Positions 18,076 through 27,711 of a stretch of DNA of 64,000 bases are shown here, in pieces; within the stretch, counting starts at the first letter, position 1; each line of letters opens with the position of its first letter. The notes beneath the pieces are model-generated. The model worked only from the letters and a program-made list of their open reading frames with translations, was not told the DNA's origin and searched no databases. The stretch covers positions 806,001 through 870,000 of the forward strand of contig CAWAPS010000032.1 in NCBI GenBank assembly GCA_963783945.1, read 5' to 3'. Origin of the DNA: CAWAPS01 sp963783945. GTDB taxonomy: Bacteria; Actinomycetota; Acidimicrobiia; Acidimicrobiales; Palsa-688. The translations under genes were made by a program, and so were the position numbers.

Positions 18076-19065
18076 TCAGGTCGACACTTCCTGATCGATG
18101 CGGTACACCCGGGCGGCGGTAGCGGAGAATAGGGCGTCCTGCTCGTCGGCCGAATACACCGACGCGATCTTCTGAAAACCGTTCCAGAGTGAGTCGTAAG
18201 CAAGCAAAAGGCGATCGACTGGAAAGTTCGATTCGAACATACACCGGGATGGCCCGAAGGTATCGATACACCACCGGATGTCATCACTCCAGTGGGCGGC
18301 GATCTCGTCGGAGTCGGGCTTTTTTTCCCGGGATAACCACTGGGGGGTCAAGAGACTCATGCCCACTCCGCCCAGCTTGAGCACCACGTTGGGGCAGGAG
18401 GCGACCTCCGTCATTCCGGCTCGCCACGCCGGTCTCATCTCGTCGCGATCAGCGAAGGGACCCACGTTCACCGGTCCGCCGAGGTGGTTCACGACGAATG
18501 TCGTGCCCTCTACCGAACGGGCCGCATCTGCCAGCTCAGGAAGCTGTGGATGCAGGACGAACACGTCGGACGAGTATCCATTCGCCCCGAGACAGCCCAG
18601 ACCGCGACGAAAACCTTCCTCCCCCAACAGGCCGGGTCGAGGCGGATGTTGGCCGAGGGGGATATCCGGGCAGGAATAGACCCCGTAGCGAATGCCCCTG
18701 AACCGCCCGTCGCCAGCGGCTTGGTGGGCGTGGAGGACTTCTTCGACCGCGTCACCGAGGGTCAGATCGGCGTAGGACACGATCCCTGACAACCGCGCCA
18801 GGCCGCCCGACGACGATCGGGCGTGAGCCGCCATGAACTCCGTCTCGCCGACCGGACGCATAGCTACGGGTCCCTGGTCGTAGTAGCGGAGGTCGCACTC
18901 GATGAAAACCGTGTCGGTGACGTTGTGGTGGGTGCCACGATCGGCCAATAGGTCGTCGAACAGGTATCTCACCGCTCCCGTCCCGTGGCTCTCTCCCGAG
19001 GGCCACATGTGATGGTGACAATCGATGATCCGGCGGCTCGGATCTACCGGCTCCTCTACCGACAC
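18076..19065 (-). CDS. Amidohydrolase-2 family metal-dependent hydrolase
   Basis: This 329-residue protein starts at GTG 19065. It has the amidohydrolase-2 barrel (relatives include pyrone-dicarboxylate lactonase and decarboxylases). The N-terminal metal motif is IIDCHHHMW, the central histidine is in FVVNHLGGP, and the C-terminal aspartate region is SRCMFESNFPVDR. It is clearly paralogous to the plus-strand gene at 26125-27162, sharing the RFRGIR, GLLG and FGPSRCMFESNFP blocks. Members of this group open lactones or hydrolyse or decarboxylate cyclic acids. A second, more distant amidohydrolase lies 70 bp upstream on the same strand, which suggests co-transcription. Confidence 0.85.
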   Translation of the reverse strand: MSVEEPVDPSRRIIDCHHHMWPSGESHGTGAVRYLFDDLLADRGTHHNVTDTVFIECDLRYYDQGPVAMRPVGETEFMAAHARSSSGGLARLSGIVSYADLTLGDAVEEVLHAHQAAGDGRFRGIRYGVYSCPDIPLGQHPPRPGLLGEEGFRRGLGCLGANGYSSDVFVLHPQLPELADAARSVEGTTFVVNHLGGPVNVGPFADRDEMRPAWRAGMTEVASCPNVVLKLGGVGMSLLTPQWLSREKKPDSDEIAAHWSDDIRWCIDTFGPSRCMFESNFPVDRLLLAYDSLWNGFQKIASVYSADEQDALFSATAARVYRIDQEVST

Positions 19066-19136
19066 TTCGATCGATCTTCCCTTCAGTCAGCTCGTGCTCG
19101 CGTCCGGGCCGGGGTTGAGGCTCCGCCTCGAGTGCA

Positions 19137-20351
19137 CTACCCCTCCCCTCCTCCGAGGGCTGACGCCCCCCGGCGCCAAGCGGGAGGAGGCTCGACAATG
19201 CCGTAGAGCTTGGCGGCGTTCTCCCACAGAAATTTCCGCCTGACGGCGGAGTCGACCCGGCCGAGTCCGGCATCGATCGTCTCCTGGATGTTCCCGAACA
19301 AACACGCCGTGTGCGGAAAGTCCGTCTCGAACAGCACGTTGTCGATCGGCACGAGATCCAGAAAATGCCTGGGGGCGGCGGACTCGAACCAGTACGTCAC
19401 ATATACGCTCTGACGGAACAACTCCGAGGGCAGGATGTCGGCGGATGTCCGCTCCCGCCCTGGCCGGAACGCACCGAGCCAGCTGTAGTCAGCCGCTTCC
19501 AGCATGAAGGGCAACCAACCGATACCGCTCTCGACCGAGACGAACTTCAGCTCCGGATAGCGGTTCAGCACCCCCGAGGTGATCAGGTCGCAGCACTGCA
19601 CGCCGTTCTTCATGAACAGGCTGACCGCCCCGTAGGCGTGCGACGCGGGAACGCCATGAAGGCTGGCCCGTTCGGGTGAGGAGTCGCTTCCGGCGTTGCC
19701 AATATGAAAATGGATCGGGAGCCCGGTGCTGCGGGCGACCTCCCACAGAGGGTCCCAGTCGGGGGATCCGAGGACTGGGAGACCGAAACGCTGCGGCTCA
19801 CCGGTAAACAGGATGCCTCTGGCTCCGAGCGGCACGCAGCGCTCGATCTCCCGCACCGTCGCGTCGACGTCCCAAAACGGTGTCGCCACCACGGGCAGCA
19901 AACGACTCAAGTCGGCTGATGCCCACTCGACCAAAAAATCGTTGTAGGCCGACACACACATCAGCTTCAGGTCGCTGTCTTCGACCTTCAGGAAGTTCTC
20001 GCTTCCGAAACCGCCCACGTTCGGATACAGCACCTGGGCCCAGATCCCGACCTCGTCCATGTAACGCAACCGGGCTTCCGCCTTATAGGCACCGGGATGA
20101 CAGTCCTCGTAGGTCTGTGGGTATTCCGGGGGAAATTCCGGCCAACCTGCCGGTGCCGTCCCACCCACCGTCGTCAGCCGCTCGCCCTTGATCACCCAGG
20201 TATCGACCCGGTCCCGCCGCTCCACCTGCGGCACCTCGTCCCGGAATTTCGAAGGTACCCGAGCCGTCCATACGTCAGGCGGCTCGGTGACATGGCTGTC
20301 CGCATCGATGATCAGATCTCGGACCGTTGTCAACTCTGCAGTGTTGGCCAT
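19137..20351 (-). CDS. Amidohydrolase-2 family protein, ACMSD-like decarboxylase type
   Basis: The start is ATG 20351, with AGGAG six bases upstream, giving 404 residues. The N-terminal motif IIDADSHVTEPPDVW has D-x-H followed by the EP-W pattern typical of aminocarboxymuconate-semialdehyde-decarboxylase-like amidohydrolases. Further motifs are the histidine in LPIHFHIGNAG, ELKFVSVESGIGWLPFMLE, and the metal aspartate region NVLFETDFPH. The chemistry in this group is non-oxidative decarboxylation or hydration/hydrolysis of ring-cleavage products. It probably forms an operon with the amidohydrolase at 18076-19065. It is divergent from the SMP-30 gene, with 202 bp between them. Confidence 0.85.
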   Translation of the reverse strand: MANTAELTTVRDLIIDADSHVTEPPDVWTARVPSKFRDEVPQVERRDRVDTWVIKGERLTTVGGTAPAGWPEFPPEYPQTYEDCHPGAYKAEARLRYMDEVGIWAQVLYPNVGGFGSENFLKVEDSDLKLMCVSAYNDFLVEWASADLSRLLPVVATPFWDVDATVREIERCVPLGARGILFTGEPQRFGLPVLGSPDWDPLWEVARSTGLPIHFHIGNAGSDSSPERASLHGVPASHAYGAVSLFMKNGVQCCDLITSGVLNRYPELKFVSVESGIGWLPFMLEAADYSWLGAFRPGRERTSADILPSELFRQSVYVTYWFESAAPRHFLDLVPIDNVLFETDFPHTACLFGNIQETIDAGLGRVDSAVRRKFLWENAAKLYGIVEPPPAWRRGASALGGGEG

Positions 20352-20553
20352 CAATCACTCCTCTCGATGCACCACAGAAAAGCTTAGACCTCGCCAAGGT
20401 ACTGCTGCACTCCGATGGCCGGTCACCGACCTAAGTGCTCGCCAATAGAGAGAGGCTCGAGGACAGGACGCGAGATGCTGGTGGCCCAGTAGCTCCCGTG
20501 CAAATAACATTGCCCCTGACCGCCCGGAGAATACGTCAGCAGGAGGCAAACAA

Positions 20554-21486
20554 GTGCCACACGTACCACAGATCGAGGTGGTGACGCCGGCGCTGACCAC
20601 GCTCGGGGAGGGCCCCATCTGGGACGTGACCGAGCAACGTCTGTACTGGATCGACGTGTTGGGCGGGACGATATTCCGCAGCACGGCCGACGGCCGCGAG
20701 ATCCGCATGACCATATTCCCGGGACACCTCACCTCGCTGGCTCTGCGAGCTGGCGGAGGAGCAGTGGTCACCTCCGGGACCCGGATCCACTTCGTCGACC
20801 TCGACAGCGGCGACAACGAGGTGGTCTTCGACGCCGCGGCCGGCCCAGGGCTCAGCTTCAACGACGGCAAGGTGGACCGGCAGGGCAGATTCGTAACCGG
20901 CATAGCCGATGGCCGACTCATGGAACCGTCGGCTGGGGATCTCGTCGACGCCATCGATCTGCCGGGCCGTCTCTACCGCCTGGACCGCGATCATAAAGCC
21001 CATCAGATGGCGGATGGCATCGGCGTCACGAACGGCCCGTGCTTCAGCCCCGACGGGTCGACCCTATATTGCGGCGATAGCTGGCCCCGGCGGATCTACG
21101 CCTTCGACTACGACGCCGTGACTGGCCGGGCGACCAATCGCCGAACGGTGTGCGACTTAGACGGCGACACCGTTCCGGGCGCCAACGCCGTACCCGACGG
21201 GGCGACCGTCGACAGAGAGGGCTACATCTGGGTCGCAGTCTTCTCCGGGGGTGAAATACGGCGCTACGCCCCCGACGGAACGCTGGATCGCCGGGTCTCC
21301 ATGCCTTTCACCAGCCCCACGAGCGTGGCGTTCGGCGGGCCCGACCTCGACGTACTCTTTGTCACGTCTATGGGCGAAGCCAACTTTCCCGGCCACGCGC
21401 TGCCCGCCGGACCCCTGGCCGGCACCATTCTTGGCGTGCACGGCCTGGGGGCGCAAGGCGTGCCGGAGACCCGCTTCGCCGGCTGA
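20554..21486 (+). CDS. SMP-30/gluconolactonase/LRE-family lactonase
   Basis: The 310-residue protein starts at GTG 20554, with GGAGG ten bases upstream. It has the six-bladed SMP-30 propeller: LGEGPIWDVTEQRLYWIDV (metal Glu), LSFNDGKVDRQGRFVTG (Asn/Asp ligands), GVTNGPCFSPDGSTLYCGDS, and ATVDREGYIWVAVFSGGEIRR (the late Asp ligand region). Such enzymes use a divalent metal to hydrolyse sugar or other lactones in the cytoplasm. In this position it would most simply act on a lactone made during breakdown of the island's substrate. It converges with hyuB, whose stop is 15 bases away. Confidence 0.88.
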   Translation: MPHVPQIEVVTPALTTLGEGPIWDVTEQRLYWIDVLGGTIFRSTADGREIRMTIFPGHLTSLALRAGGGAVVTSGTRIHFVDLDSGDNEVVFDAAAGPGLSFNDGKVDRQGRFVTGIADGRLMEPSAGDLVDAIDLPGRLYRLDRDHKAHQMADGIGVTNGPCFSPDGSTLYCGDSWPRRIYAFDYDAVTGRATNRRTVCDLDGDTVPGANAVPDGATVDREGYIWVAVFSGGEIRRYAPDGTLDRRVSMPFTSPTSVAFGGPDLDVLFVTSMGEANFPGHALPAGPLAGTILGVHGLGAQGVPETRFAG

Positions 21487-21501
21487 TCGAATGAAGCCGG
21501 C

Positions 21502-23634
21502 TCAGAGTGCGGTGTCGTCCGCCTTGGTCCACCGGTCAGGGCTGCACTCGAAGGAGAGAGCGCCGTCGGGTCGCAGGATCTCTTGAAACAGGCGGTCACC
21601 GGTTATGGGATCCAAATATGACCGTGTCGTAACTACGAACCCGTTTGCACCGACGTCGGTCTCATCGATCGTCGAGCACCCCTCGACCCAGGAGTCCGGG
21701 GCGACAGCCAGGACGGCTCCGCTCTGCACGCTGACTGCGGTACGGCCAACCTGAACGATTCCCGGGAAGAGGGGCAGTCCGCCTTCGGAGGATGCCGTCG
21801 CCCCGTTCATGGAGTGCCGCGGTGGTTTGGCCTGGGCGAAGCGCTCCTGGCGGCGATCGTGGCGAAGTGCTCGGGTCCGCTCGTTGTCCACCTCGCCGGA
21901 CGAATCGAAGACGACGCTGTAATGGAGATCGGCCTCTTCGCTCGTCATACGGTCGAGCTTGACGTCTCGAGCGACGGATTCCGACAGACGGCCCAGCGGG
22001 TCCCCGAAGCCACCTCCGGTCGGGCCCCAAAACTCGAACCGGTCGTCCCCGCTTACCTCGACGTCGGAATCCTGCATCCCGACGTCGATCGTGCTTCCGT
22101 CACCCCGGATTATCCGCAGGGTGGTGCGAGCCCCCAGGCTGCCACCCGCCGCGCCCCCGTTGGGCACCGATCCACGCGTGCTGATCATGTTCCCGACCAA
22201 CTTTGGTGTGCCGTGGGCCCGCAGGATCTCGTGGCACGCGCCGCCAGAGCGGTATGCCCCCGCGCCGTGGGCACCGACGCTGGTTTTGCGGGTCTCGATC
22301 AGGATGGGGTAGGTCGACTCGAGGATCTCGATGTCGGAAAGCTCGAACGAAGACTGCGTCCCGATGAGGCGGAGCGACAGATCGAGGCCGTCCCGATCTC
22401 CTCCCGCCGGGCTCCCGCCGAAGGAGCCGTCAGTGTGGACAAACGTGTCCATGGCTCCGTCGCTGCCCTCGAAGGCCCACGTCATCATGGCCCACCCGAT
22501 CACGTCGGGGGCGGTCGTCAGCAGATGCTCCGGGGTGTCAGGTGACGCGCCGAGGGCGAACTGCAGGCACTGCATCGCTGCCGACACAGCCGCCCCGGAC
22601 GCGTCCATGTGGGCGGCCCCGATGGGCGCGGGCGGGGCGGAGTTAAGCAGGGTCCGGGGCGGGCAGCGAACCTCGAACAGGTCGAGCAGCGGCTGCGAGA
22701 GCGGCAGGTCGGGCGCCAACCAGGCGTGGCCCAACGACATCAAAGAAGCCTGCACAATGTAAGGCTTCGTGTTGAAGAACCGCGGGAGCTCGGGCGGGCA
22801 GCCATCGAAGTCGAAGCACAGCCGGCTTCCCTCGACAGTGAGCGTGCAAGGGATGGCGTAAACCTCGTACTCGCCGAGTTCCAGCCAGCCCGTGCTGCGA
22901 TACACGCCGTCGGCGACACGCGACACCCGCCGCCGCACTTCGTGCTCGGTGGCGAACGCTAGAGACTTGGTAGCCAGAGCGAACTCCTCGCATCCCATCC
23001 CACTGACGACATCGGCGATCTTCTCTACGGCGACATTGCAGCCCACGACCAGAGCACGAATATCGGCCTCGATGAGCTTCGCCAACCGGATGTTGTTGCG
23101 GATGATGGCCCAGACGTCCGCGACCTCAACGCCCGCACTGAGCAGTCGCACCGGGGGAAGTCGGAGCGCCTCTTGATAGCACTCGGTCGCGTTGGGCGCG
23201 AAAGAACCCGGCGCCATCCCGCCGACGTCCATCATGTGGGCCGACACCGCCACCCAACCCACCAGTCGATCCCCGACGAAGGCCGGACGTTGAACCACCA
23301 CGTCCTGGGGGTGCAATCCCCCGCCGTTGTGCGGGTCGTTGGCCAGAAACACGTCCCCGGGCCGGATGGTGACCCCGTGCCGCTCGAGCGTGGATCGCAC
23401 GGCGTGCACCGATGCGCCGAAGTGGTTGGTGATGTAACCGGTTCCGACTATCAAGCTGCCGTCAGGATCGAGAATGGTGACGGAGTAGTCCTTCGTTTCC
23501 GATACCACCGGGCTGATGGCCGTCCGCTCGATGGCGATGCCCGCTTCGTGCCCGATCGCCTCGAGCCTGCTCCGCAGAACCTCTACGGTTATCGAGTCGG
23601 GCTCGCGGGCATAGGTGACGTCTGCTGTAGTCAT
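21502..23634 (-). CDS. hyuB: Hydantoinase B/oxoprolinase-family subunit (HyuB)
   Basis: The 710-residue protein matches the B subunit family in length and N-terminal signature: DSITVEVLRSRLEAIGHEAG, then RTAISPVVSETKDYSVTILD, and FLANDPHNGGGLHPQDV. Together with the A subunit it makes an ATP-dependent hydrolase of cyclic amides (hydantoins, 5-oxoproline, N-methylhydantoin) or an acetone/acetophenone-carboxylase-like enzyme. The start ATG overlaps the stop of hyuA by four bases (ATGA, 23631-23634), a sign of translational coupling and a stable complex. No gamma subunit like that of carboxylases is seen, which favours the hydantoinase/oxoprolinase role. The physiological substrate is unknown. 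Confidence 0.92.
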   Translation of the reverse strand: MTTADVTYAREPDSITVEVLRSRLEAIGHEAGIAIERTAISPVVSETKDYSVTILDPDGSLIVGTGYITNHFGASVHAVRSTLERHGVTIRPGDVFLANDPHNGGGLHPQDVVVQRPAFVGDRLVGWVAVSAHMMDVGGMAPGSFAPNATECYQEALRLPPVRLLSAGVEVADVWAIIRNNIRLAKLIEADIRALVVGCNVAVEKIADVVSGMGCEEFALATKSLAFATEHEVRRRVSRVADGVYRSTGWLELGEYEVYAIPCTLTVEGSRLCFDFDGCPPELPRFFNTKPYIVQASLMSLGHAWLAPDLPLSQPLLDLFEVRCPPRTLLNSAPPAPIGAAHMDASGAAVSAAMQCLQFALGASPDTPEHLLTTAPDVIGWAMMTWAFEGSDGAMDTFVHTDGSFGGSPAGGDRDGLDLSLRLIGTQSSFELSDIEILESTYPILIETRKTSVGAHGAGAYRSGGACHEILRAHGTPKLVGNMISTRGSVPNGGAAGGSLGARTTLRIIRGDGSTIDVGMQDSDVEVSGDDRFEFWGPTGGGFGDPLGRLSESVARDVKLDRMTSEEADLHYSVVFDSSGEVDNERTRALRHDRRQERFAQAKPPRHSMNGATASSEGGLPLFPGIVQVGRTAVSVQSGAVLAVAPDSWVEGCSTIDETDVGANGFVVTTRSYLDPITGDRLFQEILRPDGALSFECSPDRWTKADDTAL

Positions 23635-25691
23635 CGCACCTCCAACACGATGCTGCCATTTCCATCTCTGCTTGCGTGCACGCCCTCAGGGACCCAAATA
23701 GTCGTGTCCGATCGGTCGATGAGCGCCGGGCCCGAGAGTAACTGACCCACCGCGACTTGTGCGTCGTCGTAGACGTCGACGTCGACTGACGCGTCCTCAG
23801 CGGATCCGAAGCGCACGGCCCGGGTGCGGCGGGATCGAACATCACCCTCCCGAGCCGCGTCTGCCAGCTGCGGGGCGAACTCGCCGTGGATCGTCGATCC
23901 GATGCCGAGGGCCCGCACCGCGACCAGCTCGGCCGGCGTCCCCAGGGTGATCGAGCCGGCACCGTACCGCTTGGCGTATTCCTCGCGAAATCCTTCGAGC
24001 AGGCGATCAACCACCGCCTCGTCGCCGGAACCCGACGGCAGAGGGATTGTCAGCTCCCACATCTGCCGGACGAACCTCAAGTCGGCTTCGAGAGTCACGC
24101 TGCGATCCGCGGCGGCCACACCGTCGGCCTCGAGATCCGAGTCGACCAACCTGGCGAGCTCCTCTCCGATCTTCTCGAGGGCCACCACGTCCACGGGCAT
24201 GGGTTCGAGCACGGTACGCACACGCTCGCGGCGAACATCGGATATGGCCGCGCCCTGAGCGGAGAGAACCGACGCCACCAGAGGAACGATGACTCTGGGC
24301 GCCGCCAGCGCCTTGGCGATATCGGCCGTGAACAAAGAGGCGCAGCCGCCGTAGCTCACCAGAGGATGCTGGCGCGGATCGAGGCCCCGCATGGCCAGGC
24401 GGGTGCGCACGGCCTTGGTCATCTCGGCCAAGGCGATCTCCCGGATGCCCCAGGCAGCCGCCTCGGCGTCGAGGCCCAGGCGATCACCTAGGGCGGCACA
24501 AGCGGCTAAGGCCGCCTCCCGGTCGAGCGCCATATCGCCGCCGAGGAAGTTGTCGGGATCGATGTACCTGAGTACTACGAGGGCGTCGGTCACAGTGGGC
24601 TGCTCGCCGCCGCGGCCGTAGGACACCGGGCCGGGATTCGAACCCGCAGAATGCGGGCCCACCCGGAGCATCTCGCGGGCGTCCACCCACGCGATGGAGC
24701 CGCCCCCGGCCCCGATCGACTCGACGTCGACCCGGGGCAGTGCCGTCCAGATCCCCATCAGGTCACCGCGATTCACCCGCGACGGCACACCGTTTTGCAC
24801 ATCCGACACGTCGAAGGACGTGCCGCCCATGTCGCACGTGATGCACTGGCGGGCGCCGGACCGGGCGGCGTGGGCGGCCGCGGCGGCCACGCCGGCGGCG
24901 GGCCCGGATTCCGCCAACCAAACGGGGCGGCTCCGGGACTCAGCCACCGAGATCGTGCCGCCACCGGAGTGAACCAGTAGCAGTGGCACCCTCAGTCCAT
25001 CAGCTTCCAGTCGCTGGGCCAGCTCCTCGATCCCCGAGAAGGCCGCGGAGACGTAAGCGTTGAGCACAGCCAGGGTGGTGCGCTCATATTCCCGTAGCAC
25101 CGGGGAAAGGGCAGCCCCGCTCGTGACCGGTAGCTTCGGCCAGTGGCGGGCAATCGCATCGACCGCCCTGGCTTCATGGTCCGGGTGCACCATAGACCAC
25201 AGGAACGAGATGGCGATCGCCTCCACCCCCATGGCGACCAGCCCACCGGCGCCGGCCACGACCTCGTCGACATCAAGGGGCTTGAGAACCGAGCCATGGC
25301 GGTCGACCCGCTCGTCAATTCCAACGATGTCGTCGAGTTCGACCAGCTGAGGACCGTGGTGGAGGCGCCGATCGGTAGTCGCCAGCCTGCCGCGCGACAG
25401 GCGCAAGGTCTCCTCGAAACCCTTGGTCGTCAAAAGACCTACCCGCACCCCGCGCCGGGCCGCAATGGCGTTGGTCACGGCAGTGGTGCCGAGGCCCAAC
25501 CGAGACACCCGTGGCAGGATTTCCCGCAGGGTCGCGCCGGAACGAGAGGCCACAAGCTCACAGGCCGCCACCACCCCGTCGCCGACGTTGACGCTGGTCG
25601 GGACCTTCGCGGTCCAGACGTGCTCGCCGTCGGTCAACACGGCATCCGTGAACGTGCCCCCGACATCCACTCCCACACACAAGTCAGCCAC
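23631..25691 (-). CDS. hyuA: Hydantoinase A/oxoprolinase-family subunit (HyuA)
   Basis: The start is set at GTG 25691 because GGAGG lies about eight bases upstream and the protein then begins with ADLCVGVDVGGTFTDAVL, the conserved ATPase-type opening. The longer frame to 25757 adds 22 unrelated residues. The product is 686 residues. Further signatures are GLGTTAVTNAIAARRG, LAESGPAAGVAAAAAHA, CDMGGTSFDVSDV and SIGAGGGSIAWVDA, all in the expected order for the sugar-kinase-like nucleotide-binding fold of HyuA. It is the promoter-proximal gene of the hyuAB pair and diverges from the amidohydrolase at 26125 across a 433-bp gap. Confidence 0.93.
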   Translation of the reverse strand: MADLCVGVDVGGTFTDAVLTDGEHVWTAKVPTSVNVGDGVVAACELVASRSGATLREILPRVSRLGLGTTAVTNAIAARRGVRVGLLTTKGFEETLRLSRGRLATTDRRLHHGPQLVELDDIVGIDERVDRHGSVLKPLDVDEVVAGAGGLVAMGVEAIAISFLWSMVHPDHEARAVDAIARHWPKLPVTSGAALSPVLREYERTTLAVLNAYVSAAFSGIEELAQRLEADGLRVPLLLVHSGGGTISVAESRSRPVWLAESGPAAGVAAAAAHAARSGARQCITCDMGGTSFDVSDVQNGVPSRVNRGDLMGIWTALPRVDVESIGAGGGSIAWVDAREMLRVGPHSAGSNPGPVSYGRGGEQPTVTDALVVLRYIDPDNFLGGDMALDREAALAACAALGDRLGLDAEAAAWGIREIALAEMTKAVRTRLAMRGLDPRQHPLVSYGGCASLFTADIAKALAAPRVIVPLVASVLSAQGAAISDVRRERVRTVLEPMPVDVVALEKIGEELARLVDSDLEADGVAAADRSVTLEADLRFVRQMWELTIPLPSGSGDEAVVDRLLEGFREEYAKRYGAGSITLGTPAELVAVRALGIGSTIHGEFAPQLADAAREGDVRSRRTRAVRFGSAEDASVDVDVYDDAQVAVGQLLSGPALIDRSDTTIWVPEGVHASRDGNGSIVLEVR

Positions 25692-26124
25692 GGCCTGCCT
25701 CCATACTTCGGAAGAGAACAGTACCGCGGCTCGACCGGTCCTGTTCCCGGATTTCACGGTCCTGTACGGACGATCCCGCCGATTCCTGGCTCATCACGGC
25801 GAAGCCTCATCTCCCGGGGGTCAGGTTCCGGGACGGGGCTGACCAAAGGCGAGACTGCCGGTAACGGGATTGCAGCATTTTCATACCTGTTTGATTCTCC
25901 TGCCTTCAATGTGCAACCCGAACATATCGGTACGAGCCGGGAGGTGGCCAACCAGGTAGCTATTACCGCGGCTACAACATTTTCTTGACCGGGTGATCAG
26001 CCCACGGCTACCCTGCTCACCTGGCTGGGATCGAAGTTTACGAAGCGTTCATCCCGACGATATGCCCAGGAGCGTTGGCCGTCACTCGGCTCGGAGTTGA
26101 CCAGGCGGAGGAAGGGGATAAACC
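25692..26124. other. Intergenic divergent-promoter region
   Basis: This 433-bp gap separates hyuA (minus) from an amidohydrolase gene (plus) and should hold both promoters. Its right part (about 25870-25990) is less GC-rich than the flanking genes. I saw no clear long inverted repeat, RNA gene or coding region. Confidence 0.4.
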
Positions 26125-27162
26125 TTGACTCATGCTTGGCACCTACCTGTAAGGGAGGACTGGCTGGAGTTGGTGCGCGAAGTGCCGATCGAGCCTGACC
26201 TGCCAATCGTCGACGCCCATCACCACCTCTGGGACAGGCCTGAGCGCAAGTACCGCACCCAGGAGATGGCCCGCGACATCGAGGAGAGCGGCCACAACGT
26301 GGTCGCCACGGTGTTCATGGACTCAGGTAGCGGTTACTTCACTGAAGGACCCGAGATGCTTCGTTCCGTCGGTGAGACCAAATGGGTGCTCGACGTATCC
26401 CGATCCTCCCATCCCGGGAGCACCAAGTTCGGCCTGGGAATCATCAGCCGGACGGATCTTCGTCTGGGGGACGATGTCCGTCAGGTCCTGGAGGCTCACG
26501 CGGCCGCCGGCGAAGGGCGCTTCAAGGGCATCCGTCAGCTTGCGATCTGGGATGCAGACGAGTCGTTGACCGACCCCGCAGTACGCAGCACACAAGGGTG
26601 CGGTCCCGGGTTGCTGGGTGACGCCTCGTTTCGGCGGGGCTTCCGCTGGATGGCGGAGCTCGGACTGACCTTTGACACGTGGGTCTACTCCCCCCAGCTT
26701 CCGGAGGTAGCCGACTTGGCCGACGCGTTTCCCGATGTGGCGATCGTGTTGAACCATTGCGGGACACCGCTGGCCCAGGGTGTTTATGCTTCCCGCCGGG
26801 AAGAGACGCTCGCCGCATGGGCAGGCTCCCTGCAGGAGCTGAGCAAGCGCAGCCACGTGTATTGCAAGCTGGGAGGCATCGCCAAATGGCTGACCGGCTC
26901 CGAGTTGCATTTGCAGGCACTTCCGCCCTCGTCCGACGATCTGGTCAAGGCCTGGCGCCCGTACTTTGAGTCCTGCATGGAGGCCTTCGGGCCGTCGCGC
27001 TGCATGTTCGAGAGCAATTTCCCTCAGGAAAAGGCGTCATGCGGCTATGGCCCGTTCTGGAACGCCTGCAAGAAGATCAGCGCCGGGCTAAGCGCCGAGG
27101 AGCGTCAGGACCTGTTCGTCGGTACCGCGTGCCGCGCTTACCGGCTGGATCTGGACATCTAA
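26125..27162 (+). CDS. Amidohydrolase-2 family metal-dependent hydrolase
   Basis: The gene starts at TTG 26125 behind GGAAGGGG and encodes 345 residues. It has the metal motif IVDAHHHLWDRPERKY near the N-terminus, the histidine in VLNHCGTPL in the middle, and SRCMFESNFPQEK near the C-terminus. It is a paralogue of the minus-strand protein at 18076-19065, which shares its RF(K/R)GIR, GLLGDASF and FGPSRCMFESNFP blocks. The two flank the SMP-30/hyuBA genes like bookends, which suggests either successive steps or an old duplication within the same pathway. A SnoaL-like gene follows after about 50 bp on the same strand. Confidence 0.86.
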   Translation: MTHAWHLPVREDWLELVREVPIEPDLPIVDAHHHLWDRPERKYRTQEMARDIEESGHNVVATVFMDSGSGYFTEGPEMLRSVGETKWVLDVSRSSHPGSTKFGLGIISRTDLRLGDDVRQVLEAHAAAGEGRFKGIRQLAIWDADESLTDPAVRSTQGCGPGLLGDASFRRGFRWMAELGLTFDTWVYSPQLPEVADLADAFPDVAIVLNHCGTPLAQGVYASRREETLAAWAGSLQELSKRSHVYCKLGGIAKWLTGSELHLQALPPSSDDLVKAWRPYFESCMEAFGPSRCMFESNFPQEKASCGYGPFWNACKKISAGLSAEERQDLFVGTACRAYRLDLDI

Positions 27163-27212
27163 ACCTGGAGTTCCCGCAAGGGGAAGTGTCGCCAACAGAG
27201 GAGCAAGTTCTC

Positions 27213-27563
27213 GTGACAGTCAGAGATGCAGCGATCCAATACTTCTCATGTGTCCACGCGCACGACGCCGACAAATTAAGCCAGCTGTTTGCTGAAGACG
27301 GCTGGCTGCGGCCGCCACCGCCGGTCAAAGAGGAACTCCACGGTAGAGCAGCCATTCGAGCCTTCTACTCCCAGATGTTCGTCGACATCCCGGATCTGGC
27401 CATAGATCCCGATTACGACCTGTTCGTGGACGGGAACGTTTGCGTCGCCCTGTTTTCGTCCACGACTCACGGACAACATCGTCGCCGTGGCGTGATCGAC
27501 GTCTTCACCGCGAACGAGCGCGACGAGCTGACCGAGATGGTGGCATATTCGCGCTTCAAGTAG
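27213..27563 (+). CDS. SnoaL/NTF2-like protein
   Basis: The small protein (about 116 residues from GTG 27213, which has GAGGAG upstream) has an NTF2/SnoaL-like cone fold pattern: DAAIQYFSCVHAHDADKLSQ for the first helices, then LHGRAAIRAFYSQMF and VALFSSTTHGQHRRRGVIDVF for the strands. The GTG at 27186 in the same frame is an alternative start. This fold includes isomerases, dehydratases, cyclases and polyketide hydroxylases, as well as non-enzymatic members. Its position directly after an amidohydrolase gene suggests a small accessory isomerase or dehydratase of the pathway, which I infer from context only. Confidence 0.7.
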   Translation: MTVRDAAIQYFSCVHAHDADKLSQLFAEDGWLRPPPPVKEELHGRAAIRAFYSQMFVDIPDLAIDPDYDLFVDGNVCVALFSSTTHGQHRRRGVIDVFTANERDELTEMVAYSRFK

Positions 27564-27711
27564 GAGATGGCCGAGGCCGGTCTGACCCTCCCGACCGCTC
27601 CCGGGACAGGCGATCAAATGCGAGGGCCAAGGGTGTGAGCACTTTGACGCCCTTCGGTGTCGAGTGTATCCTCCGGCCGACCAATATCTGCTCTGAAACG
27701 AGGGGTCCAGA

